DNA of 64,000 nt. Origin: Pholis gunnellus (lineage: Eukaryota > Chordata > Actinopteri > Perciformes > Pholidae). The position numbers were made by a program, and so were the translations under genes. The stretch spans positions 21,590,427-21,654,426 of the forward strand of contig OU342818.1 in the NCBI GenBank assembly GCA_910591455.2. The letters run 5' to 3'. Positions 55,087-64,000 of this stretch are shown piece by piece. The notes beneath the pieces are model-generated. The model saw nothing but the letters and a program-made list of their open reading frames with translations, did no database searches and was not told where the DNA came from. Positions within the stretch are counted from its first letter, which is position 1, and each line of letters opens with the position of its first letter.

Positions 55087-55934
55087 ATGTGGAAAAAGGC
55101 CTTCCTTAAGACAAGAGTAAATAAGAGTCATGGACCTGACAACATCTGTGGTCGTTTACTTAAATCTTGTGGAAAGGAACGGAGTCCTGTATTCCACTAC
55201 ATTTTTAATAAGTCTTTACAGGCACAGCATGTACCTAAGTTCTGGAAGGATGCTGTGGTAGCCCCTGTTCCCAAATCCAGTTGCCCCAAAAGTCTAAATG
55301 ATTTTAGACCGATCGCTCTCACATCAACATTTGACAAACTGGTAAGGTCAGAAATTTTAAGAAAAACTGAGCACTTATACTTGCTTATAGGCCACACAGA
55401 GGAGTAGAAGATGCCACAGTCACTTTGTTTAATTTACTTTTTAAACACTTGGAGGGAAATGGATCTCATCTTAGACTTCTATTTGTTGATTTCTCATCTC
55501 ATTTTAACACAATTCAACCCCATATTTTAAAAATTAGGCTTCTAGAATAATTTGACTTAAGTCACAATCTTGTCGGCTGGATTCTTAACTTTTTAACGAA
55601 TAGGACACAAAGAGTGAGAGTAAATGAAATTCTTTCTGACCAAGTTTGCTCCTCCACTGGCTCCCCACAAGGATGTGTGCTTTCGCCCCTACTATTCATC
55701 CTCTACACAAATATGTGTCAGAGCAGGAATGAAAAGGGTCAGACAGTGGAATGTGTACAGTCTTACAAATATCCTGGGACAATTATCGACTCAAAACTGA
55801 ACTTTGAAGCAAACTGTGTAGCCGTGTGCAAAAAGGGGCACCAGCGTTTGTTTTGTTTGAGGAAACTCTCCTATTTTCACATTGACAAAACCATGATGAC
55901 CTTATTTTATCGTGATTTTATTGAATGGATTTGA
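55087..55934 (+). pseudogene. LINE reverse transcriptase relic lacking YADD
   Basis: RT blocks in order: KSHGPDNICGRLLKSCG (about 55122), PKSLNDFRPIALTS (about 55285-55326), then in shifted frame LFVDFSSHFNTIQPHIL (about 55480-55530, motif A with its Asp), then GSPQGCVLSPLLFILYTN (about 55659-55712, motif B). Immediately after LYTN the frame reads MCQSRNEKGQTVECVQSYKY, which belongs to the thumb-side region. The stretch between them, which should hold the YADD catalytic box, has been deleted. Stops at about 55405 and 55548 add further damage. The element cannot reverse-transcribe. Confidence 0.88.
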
Positions 55935-55943
55935 TCCTTTTCT

Positions 55944-56231
55944 TTGGTATCATGGTTTGGAAACCTATCTTTAAAGAACAGAAAGTCTCTGGATCAAATT
56001 GTGAAATGTTCTAGCAGGCTGATTGGTGAGTCACAGCTTAACCTAGAGTCCCTGTACACCAGACAGCTACAACGGATCACCGGCTCCATTTTAAAGGATG
56101 ACTCCCACCCTTTGCACAGGGAATTTCAGCTTCTTCCTTGTAGACGGAGGTATATGGTCCCACGGTGCAGAACAAAGCGGTATAAGAACAGCTTTGTTCC
56201 AGCAGCCATCACTCAGGTGAACAAACCGTAG
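55944..56231 (+). pseudogene. LINE ORF2 C-terminal domain
   Basis: The frame reads VSWFGNLSLKNRKSLDQIVK, then ILKDDSHPLHREFQLLPCRR and RCRTKRYKNSFVPAAI. The pattern 'HPLH..F.LLP.GRR...P...T.R...SF.P.AI' is the standard C-terminal end of CR1/Rex1-type LINE proteins. It is separated from the RT by a stop near 55933. Confidence 0.85.
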
Positions 56232-56439
56232 CATAGTGCACAGTTATAGAAACAACGTTTGTGTACTTATTTATTTTATTTGATTGACTGATTTTTAGCC
56301 TTGTGTACTTTTTATCATGTTTGTCTTGTTCTCTGTGTTATTTGTAATGTCTGTCGAGATGGATGCCTCGCTCACTATTGCAAACCAAGTCTACCTACGG
56401 GTACCAATAAAAGTAACCTGAACCTGAACCCAAGCTGGG

Positions 56440-57660
56440 GAAAACAGTGTGTGATTTCCATCTGGGTTCATTACTACTTGCGACCCTTTTTGCCTTTAAC
56501 AGAGTCACGGGACCCATCATTAATATTAAAATATTGATTAGAGCAGCTTTAGGTTTTGAAGCTCATCTTATTTTACAGTCCTGGGTATTAAATAGTTAAA
56601 TATTTTGATAATTTAACAAAGGCATATACCAGACATATTTCAAGTAGGTTCATTAGTTTCTGTGTTGATTGCTTTAAAAGACGTGCGTAAGCCTTTGTTT
56701 CTAAAAAAGCTGCTAATTAAAGTGATATTGCCTCTTATTATTATCTTTCTGTGTCTCGCATTAAAATACATAAACATAGACAAATGCAGTTTGAAATTAT
56801 TAAAAAATACATTCCAACTCCCGTCCGTACTGCTTCTGTGTGCATGCAAGCTTCAAACCCAGCCATCCACACGTTGCAGGCCACAATAAAAGATGCTCCC
56901 CAGGGCTGTGCAAAGTAAAGCATCACTCTCAATTTACAGCACTCCGTCTGCCACAGCAGGAGTGGTTTGTGCAGCAAAGGTGAGCCTGACAAGCTGCTGA
57001 AGTACTTTTGTTCCTCACGTCCACCAAAAAAATGAACTTCCTAAAATGTGACAATGTAGTTAATTTAGAAGGTGACATCCACTCAAAAGTAAAAATTAAT
57101 GATTGGTTTTCATAATTATTTTTAAAGATGTAAATAATGGTCCGCTTCATTGAATCTCAGCCTTAGCCTTTCCCACAGGATCGCATTCTGTCTCGGCGAG
57201 AGAGCATCAGACGGGTGTCAGGACCCTCCGATGTTACTGGAGTTGACAGGCGAGTCCCAGGGCATTGTCACCCTCTCTCACAGTGTTATCTCAGCGTGGA
57301 TAACAGCGGGATCTGTTAGCAGGTGCCATTCAAAGGTGCGGGGGGGAGGACCTGCACTGGGTTGGCAAACTGCTGATGCCACTTGAGCTAAAAGGTGATC
57401 CCTGACGGGGGACAGATAAGGACATTTTCATTTCCATAACCCTCGCGGAGAATTCCCATGGATGTGCCACAGCTATGTGCTCTGCGAGACTGGTTCCATT
57501 GTATTGTACGTGAATCTAATTGCATATTATAAGAATGCCAAGGTATTTAAGTAATTATCTGTATTTAATTTATATCACACACAAGGGATTAATCTGTCAT
57601 TATTGTATCAACAAAAACCCATAAAATGACCAAAAGCAAGGATGTATTGGCTACACATGG
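56440..57660. other. No gene recognised
   Basis: Unique-looking DNA. Frames of 69-83 codons on both strands have no domain, and I see no transposon ends. Confidence 0.5.
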
Positions 57661-57668
57661 CTGTAACA

Positions 57669-58529
57669 TATGGGGTCAGATCAGTCTCAATAATTGCAAA
57701 TGCACACAGAAAGACTCACAAATGCAAACAGAAAGATTCACAAATGCACGCAGAACAATTCACAAATACATTCCAATGCACAAATAAATAAATTACGATT
57801 TATATAAATGTTAAAAAAAATCACAAATATATTTCTGCATTTGTATGTATTTGTTTGTGGATTTGTATGTATTTATTTTTAAATCGCTTCACATTTATTT
57901 GTGGATTTATGAGACTCCCCTGACGTCGCTGGATTCACAAATGCATTTTTTTCAACATAGACCTGTCTGTAGCCAATCAGATGTCAGTCTCATTTTCAAC
58001 CAATCACATGAGCGCAGCTCCCCCCTCCCCATGAGACTGGCAGCTTTGTTGAATCAGGAAATAAATATTGTAAATTGTAAATATTACTCCGAAATAACAT
58101 GTATACACATAGTTTGGTCCGGTCTCTACTGATATGAGGTATCGTAGAGCTCTGGGTGAACATCGACGGCTACAATATTTATTCTCATAGTCTCTTTAGT
58201 CTCATAATACCCACAAATAAATGTGAAGCGATTTACAAATAAATGCAGTGCGATCCACAAATAAATACATACAAATCCACAAACAAATACATACAAATCC
58301 ACAAACAAATACATACAAATGCAGAAATATATTTGTGATTTTTTTTTACATTTATATAAATCGTAATTTATTTATTTGTGCATTGGAATGTATTTGTGAA
58401 TTGTTCTGCGTGCATTTGTAAATCGAATATATTTGTGAATTGTTCTGTGTGCATTTGTGAATCTTTCTGTTTGCATTTGTGAGTCTTTCTGTGTGCATTT
58501 GCAATTATTGAGACTGATCTGACCCCATA
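57669..58529. mobile_element. Palindromic DNA transposon, copy 2 (861 bp, 6-bp TSD)
   Basis: The same ends as copy 1 (TATGGGGTCAG ... CTGACCCCATA). It is flanked by perfect 6-bp duplications GTAACA (57663-57668 and 58530-58535). The left arm runs to about 58078 and the right arm from about 58100. It lacks the 465-bp centre of copy 1, its right arm has lost about 150 bp between 'GGCTACAATATTTATT' and 'AGTCTCATAATACCC', and an extra 'TTGTGAATTGTTCTG' duplication lies at 58430-58450. It is non-coding. Confidence 0.92.
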
Positions 58530-58697
58530 GTAACACACCAGTTACTAGAGTAGAAGAAGAAGTAGAGGTTGTGAACAGGAAAACATAACAAGTCGCCATG
58601 GTCATCTAACCCATCTATGAAAGAATGAAGAAAGGTCTTCAAGAATTAGTTTGTTGGGCAGGTTTTTAAAAGTTATTTAATGTCAGATATCATTGGC

Positions 58698-58740
58698 CAT
58701 GTTTCATGCTGTCTGGAGACGGAGACGAGCATGAAACATG
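58698..58740. repeat. Hairpin, 13-bp perfect stem (17 with a bulge)
   Basis: CATGTTTCATGCT (58698-58710) pairs with AGCATGAAACATG (58728-58740). GTCT and AGAC extend the stem across a one-base bulge. Confidence 0.9.
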
Positions 58741-58744
58741 TTAC

Positions 58745-60280
58745 AGAAATGTCGGAGAAGATGGTGCCTTCAGTCATGTGAGTTAACTGTTTGCTATGTC
58801 AGCATTTATATAGCAACAAAGGCACAAAAAAACACCTTAAGCAAGCATGAAACATTTTTTTACAACTTTTTCCAAATGCGATACATCCAAACATGTGAAT
58901 GGAGACACCCTCACCCTAATGACACCAATTTTGAAAAGTGTTTATCCACATGTGAGATTTTATGTACAGTGTGTTTTTGTCTTTATTCTTGCCTGGAAAT
59001 AGGTGACGTCACACAAGTATGAGCACCTACAAGTATTGAGCCATATTTTGATTGATGTCACTAATGTCAAATGTTATGTAAATTGCTGCGCTGTCTCCTT
59101 CAATATATTGCCAGACCACAAATCGGATGGAACTGCTGCACCCACATAGTCTTGCAGCATCTTTTTAACTCAAATTCTTAATGAATAATATCTATGGATG
59201 CTTTTCTGCCAAGCTGAATCTTTAATTGTTGCTTCTGAAGTGATGGATGAATAATAAATAAATCTAATAGAAAAATACATAAAGTTGCATGAATAATTTG
59301 AATGGCCACTTGGTTGGAACAAGCTGGAAACCCAACACTTGCATATTGTCAGTAAATATATTAGCAAACAATTGCTTAATATCACTTCCATGTTTTCTGG
59401 CAATTTGATGAAGGTCAATGCAATGTTCAGTCTCCTTTCAGTTATGCTTTCTGGCTCTAGCTGTACATACCTGTTTATTCAGCTGCTAAAACTATGTTCA
59501 CTAGTTAGACACTAACTTTGTCTTTCTGCCGTCTGGAGCTGAGCAGGTCGTGAACAGTGCGTTTAACAGAGCTTCATCACTGAGAGCAGTAGCTGGAAAG
59601 GGTGTTGGTGAGAGTCAACCAATAACAGTAAAGTCGCAGGCCTTCAACCTGAAACAATAAGTTGAGAGATGGAGCTGAGGGGGAATGCAGAGTGATACAT
59701 CTCTGTGGGTTTGTCACAACAACCAACTCCAAATAAAAAAAAAAGAAACATCACTCAAGTAGGAGTGCATTCCTTGGAACTATTTTTAGTTGCAGGTCGA
59801 TACTCATTTGTTGCACTCATTTGTTGAATCAAAATAAGCCACAACATCAAACCTTACATTCCCATGCAACTAAACTGCGTTCTTAAATACATTTTGGGCG
59901 AAACACATTTCCTCCTGGATTCCGGTCGCAGCATTAAACCGTTTGAGACACGTGGTTTGAAGTTGTAAATTGATACAAAATAACAAACGCGACAAAATTA
60001 ATTAACTTGGTACCTGGTTAGGTTTAAGCATCCAACCATGTTTGGTTATGTGTAGGCAACAAAAGCACTAGGCTCACAAGAGACAACAGCAGTATCATGG
60101 GTGGAAGATCCTTGCTATGCAGACTTCTGCACACTCATTTCAAACCGTTTTGTGAAACGGTATAAGCAAATGTAATACAGTTAAACAGCTTCAGAGATGT
60201 TAAACGATGTTAAACAGCTTCAGAGATTTCCAAGGCGACAAGCAGCGGATGCAGCCTTTTAATACAACAAAAAAAAGCTT
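58745..60280. other. No gene recognised
   Basis: Unique-looking DNA with short frames. Near 60015-60065 is another GGTTAGGTTTAAGCATCC/'GTAGGCAACAAAAG' repeat word set. Confidence 0.5.
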
Positions 60281-60480
60281 CTGTCTCCTTCTGCAATTGT
60301 CGAATCACCGAAGGACTCGCCGTTAATTGCAGAGGACGTTGCACACTATTTCTTTGTCACTGTGTCTTAATTAACGCCCCTCACCATCAGCAGCAGATGC
60401 CAGACAGTTGGTTAATATGAGATAATGCCATGTCTTTCTTCACACGTGGCGACTTGCTCAATTCAGTCCCGTCTTTATTA
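60280..60480. promoter_or_regulatory. Candidate conserved noncoding element
   Basis: Compact unique DNA with GCCGTTAATTGCAGAGGAC, GTCTTAATTAACGCC and GTTGGTTAATATGAGATAAT words, and no repeat hallmarks. It is enhancer-like in texture only. Confidence 0.25.
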
Positions 60481-61271
60481 TAATCCCCGAAAGGCAAATA
60501 TTTGCAGGGGAAAGAAAGTGAGCATGTAAACCAATGCAGCAGGATGATGATAACACTGCACACAGGACCAGGCTGAAAGGATCACAGGCTGAAGTAAATT
60601 AACTCAAGAGTTTCCAGCAGCTGCTGCGTGTGAAGTGTCATTGTATGAATATATTTTCTGAGAAGTGTGAGGAAAAAGCTATGGGCTAAGTTTTAAGACT
60701 TGCCAGTGTTGCATCAGCTCCCTGGCAGCTGCTGCGTCCTAGACAATATGGAGAAAGTATATTCTTGAATTTCAGAAAGTGAAAAATGACTCGCATGTGG
60801 CCACTAAAGCTACGTTAGTATATCAAATTTTGATAAGGCTCACACATGACAATGCTTCCTAATTGTCCCAATATTTCTATCAGTAGTGTTGGGGCCATGT
60901 GCTTGACATGTGCTCTGTGACAAAGGGATCAGGCCTTCCTATTTGCAGAGCAATCTGCCGCCTGATCTGAGTTTGAGATAGGAGCAAGCTCCAAGCAATG
61001 TTTAGATGCAAAAGCAATAAGACATCAACACTGCGATCTAATTGGCCGAAGGCCACTGACACCCTAGGACCCCCGTGGCTCAGACCTTCTTTTACGAAAC
61101 CTTGTTTCACCTCCACGCCAACCTCTACGCCAGTCCATGCGATTCAGTTCGCATGTAAGGAGGCAAAAACACAACGTTGCTGTTTTTAAAAGAAAAGCCT
61201 GGGTCTTCAGTCTTAGATTCGCTGATTGAATGAAGTTTGTTTTATTTTAATTTTGCATCCTGGAAAAGGAA

Positions 61272-61500
61272 GCGGACAATTTGCCTGCAGAAGTGAAGGA
61301 ACGGATTCTTCAGAGAGAGAGGACAACTTCTCTTTCTAACCAAGTTGATTTCAAGCCGGTTACAAGAACGGAGAATTCCCTTAACGAGCCGAAGAAATTC
61401 ACTGCTAATGAGAGAATTTATTGCGCAACGCTTGGAGCCGGAGACCCGAGGAGCTCAAAAGGACCGATTCGGCCACTAAATCATCTCAGAGTAAGAGTCA
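61272..61500 (+). other. Unrecognised exon-like open segment
   Basis: After TGGAAAAG (a weak acceptor) an open frame reads EADNLPAEVKERILQRERTT, continues through NQVDFKPVTRTENSLNEPKK and FTANERIYCATLGAGDPRSS, and ends at LNHLR followed by GTAAGAGTC, a good donor match (about 61491). Composition is protein-like and local GC is higher than the surroundings. I do not recognise the family, there is no ATG near the start, and it could be a lost transposon gene or chance. Confidence 0.25.
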
Positions 61501-61960
61501 AGGTGTCTGGGCTTAGCTTAGGTTATTGTGTTTATTATCTTGTTTGTGTTGCTTAAGTTACTGTGTCATTTTTGTAACGTGGTGTGTATGCTCAATAATC
61601 ACCGAGATTAACGACCGAGATCGTTAATGTTGTGTAGGAACGCGCGTTGAGATCATACACCGCTAGTGAGGCCGGAAGTTGTTTCTCATCAGTTCAAAGG
61701 TCAGTGTTGTGCTGTGCGAATCATAGTTTGTCGGCCGTGTTTCTGTAAATGAGAGAGCAATCTTTCGTACTCCACCGTGGAGGGGATGATCTTATTTAGT
61801 TTTTGGAGGATTTCTTTTGTTTTGTTCGCTTACTCTCTTCTTTTACTAACCCACACACACACATAACGTTAAGCTACATGTAGCTCTGGGTGAGCTAATG
61901 GCTTCAGACACGCGCCGATAACGCAACCTCTCTTTTGTCTATCACCATGTTAGAGTCCCG

Positions 61961-61982
61961 CGCCATCTTGTGGTCTCGCGAG
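61961..61982. promoter_or_regulatory. YY1/CTCF-like and TCTCGCGAG motif cluster
   Basis: CGCCATCTTG (61961-61970) reads as a YY1-type site on the minus strand. GCCATCTTGTGG (61962-61973) is an 11 of 12 match to a minus-strand CTCF core. TCTCGCGAG (61974-61982) is a known TATA-less promoter palindrome. Together they suggest promoter-like or insulator-like DNA. There is no adjacent gene to support it. Confidence 0.3.
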
Positions 61983-61999
61983 CGTGGTCACATGCAAAC

Positions 62000-64000
62000 T
62001 CCAGTTTGATAGTTCGGTCTATCTTCAACGTGCAGTCCCACCTGACGTAGCACGCTTTAGATCATACGTTGTCTGAGCTGTGCTGTGGTCCCTGTTATTA
62101 TTAATAATCGTTTAATTGTACTGACATTAATAACTCTATTGATGTCAATCATTTTGTTTTTATATATGCTGATAACTCAAACACGCTCCTTTTCACACAA
62201 TAGTATTCCTGAATAGTTGACCATTCACCGATTTGAAACTGGCTGTTCTCAACAAGCATTCGTAGCTGTACCTACGAAGAATAATGCGCTGTAATTCGCA
62301 GGTATCCCACGAACAATCAAAATGTATGCAGTCCATGTGATCATGAACTAGACAGCAAAAGCCCATGCAGGGCGGGCAGGGCGGGCAGGTGAACAGGTCA
62401 AACAAATACCGATCTTTCGCCTGGGAGACTGCTGTTGGAAAATGTGTGAAACGAGAAGTACATTTTGTCACAGAACTTCCGTATTTCAGTAAAGGCACTT
62501 CCATAGTTCTTTTAACATAAACAAAATCTTTTCCTGAACCTACCTATCTTAAATATTTGATATTTCCTAAACCTAACTACGGATTTTATGATATTTTCCT
62601 AAACCTTACTAAGTAGTTTTGTTGCCTGAATCTAGAAAAAAAGTAGTTTCTTGTGAAGACTGTGTGACTTTGTTTTATTAAAAAGACTGTATGCATTTAA
62701 CGCGCGGAAATGGACCCTTATTGATGGCTTTCGTAGGTAAGCGCATTAAAAAATGATGAGTAACTTCTCGTAACACTGAGGTTACATTGCGTGAAGATGT
62801 TGATGTTAGCGTGTTAGCGTGTTAGCTTGCCAGCCAAAGTATTTCAGCAAAGCTTTTGTTACACATTGTTTACACTGCCTGTGAATGCTATTAAATAAAA
62901 CCAATAGAGTTATTCGGTTATGTATTTTTCTCTTTTGACTTGACTGACATTTTACTACTTTTTGTTGTTTTTGGTCCTCCATATCTTGCCTTGCCTTTGT
63001 CTGGGCTAAAAACTTTTTTTAAGAACCACTTGAGGGCATTCATCCTCGAAATAAGAAATATTGATCACCGAGCCAGTGTCCTGAATAGGCTATCCAGTTC
63101 AGTGTTTGCATTTTCGAGCACAGATGCATTGAAGTGAGAGACTTTGCAGAGAATTTTTTAAAAGTAATTTTCATGTGTGTCTGCTTCAACCCACTCCCCT
63201 CCCACGGAGTCTCATCCAAACTGTTTGCTCATTACTTCAGTCACACCCGTGATTTTACATGCTTCAGCGGCATCGTTTTTTGAAAAGCTGAATTCATGGC
63301 TGTGTGTTTTGCCCTCAGGTGATGCACTAATAATGTACCTCGGTTTAAAACGCAACACAATCATTGATTGAGGTAAAGTAGATATCTGTATTCCTGCACA
63401 GACTTCTGGATTTTAGAATCATTCTGAACAAAATTCCTGCTTGAGGATAATCATCAAACTGAAACGGATTCCAGACAGAAGGGAGTTAAATATGCTCAAC
63501 AAGGGTCTCTCAAATATTTTAAAAGCTGAGGTCGATTGAGGTCCTCAAAGCTCCTCTGGTTCTCTGTGTGAGGTGAAAATAACAAGCTTCATCCTGCTAG
63601 CGGTCTTTCTCGCGGGCTCCTATTCTGTTTTACGAGGTCTGTAGGGGACTGAACGCATGGAAACATTTGGAACAAGCTGGTCTGAGGGTCGGGTGACCGT
63701 GAGTCACCGTCTCACGGCAGTGTGAGGAAGCAGAAAGTACTCCAGTACTTTATTTTGACATCATGCAAGGCAGTTTCATAGACCTGATGTCACAAACACA
63801 GTAATTCTTAACACACTTATTAGGAGTAGATGAATGTCCGTGAAGCAGTTATTTCATTTAAATAATCCGGAGATCCGTGGCGCAGTGTAAATGAATTAAT
63901 AAAAAGTAAAAAATGGGGAATCATGAATATTTAATGTTGAATTCCCCTACACTCGCAATTAATGAAGTAAATGCTCCTCAGGGAGACGGGCTAAGGAGGA
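62000..64000. other. No gene recognised
   Basis: Short tandem repeats GCAGGGCGG (62367-62388) and GTTAGCGT (62808-62830). Fish 'CCTAAACCTWACTA' repeat words at 62540-62635. Otherwise AT-rich DNA. Open frames up to 103 codons lack domains. Confidence 0.5.

Larger units (their letters stand above)
53640..56432 (+). mobile_element. CR1/Rex1-like LINE, long but inactivated
   Basis: It carries an endonuclease domain (53690-54500), a linker, RT blocks (55087-55720), a C-terminal region (55740-56231) and a 3' end with ACCAATAAAAGTAACCTGAA followed by repeated CCTGAA units (to about 56432). Frames change repeatedly. Internal deletion removed the RT catalytic YADD block. The 5' end is not certain and the start shown is approximate. 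Confidence 0.85.

Overview
The window looks like intergenic or intronic DNA of a ray-finned (probably percomorph) teleost. I recognise no complete host protein-coding gene, rRNA or tRNA. Nearly everything that can be named is transposable-element material of kinds typical of fish: CR1/Rex1-like and L2 LINEs, a tRNA-headed SINE, a DIRS/Ngaro-type tyrosine-recombinase retrotransposon, hAT, Tc1/mariner and PIF/Harbinger DNA transposons, and a palindromic DNA element with 6-bp target-site duplications. The rest is AT-rich unique DNA with microsatellites, minisatellites and short hairpins.

Layout. 1-9.8 kb: dispersed repeat copy A (294-665), a short LINE scrap (2199-2471, minus), a SINE (about 4640-4860), a truncated LINE 3' end (7772-8170, minus), and TC and AT microsatellites. 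9.6-24 kb: small dispersed repeat pairs, three 10-bp-unit minisatellites, a perfect 78-bp palindrome (14525-14602), a hAT MITE with an 8-bp duplication (16766-17636), a second hAT element (19864-20618) splitting dispersed repeat copy B, and a possible solo LTR (about 22330-22790). 24.7-26.9 kb: a 5'-truncated Rex1/CR1-like LINE on the minus strand with readable RT catalytic motifs.

31.3-33.3 kb: a 1507-bp inverted-repeat element inserted in an older LTR-like repeat. A second copy with its own 6-bp duplication lies at 57669-58529, and a fragment lies at 53213-53310. 36.0-39.1 kb: a Tc1/mariner-like element with inverted repeats of about 400 bp, containing a 5'-truncated L2 LINE. 39.6-41.1 kb: a PIF/Harbinger element keeping scraps of both its Myb-like gene and its transposase gene. 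48.4-51.3 kb: a minus-strand DIRS/Ngaro relic (RT, RNase H, tyrosine recombinase) split within the RT by a 1624-bp hAT element. 53.6-56.4 kb: a longer CR1/Rex1-like LINE, dead because its RT has lost the YADD block.

How the parts relate. The L2 copy and the SINE share the same 3' tail, which fits the SINE being mobilised by L2 machinery. Nested insertions give a relative order: DIRS before hAT (49655), dispersed repeat B before hAT (19864), LTR-like repeat before palindromic element (31594), Tc1/mariner before L2. Several AT-rich unique stretches (about 1080-1560, 22060-22320, 45040-45760 and 60280-60480) have homeodomain-like motif content and could be conserved regulatory DNA, but that needs cross-species alignment. 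Family names rest on remembered motifs, not on a database search.
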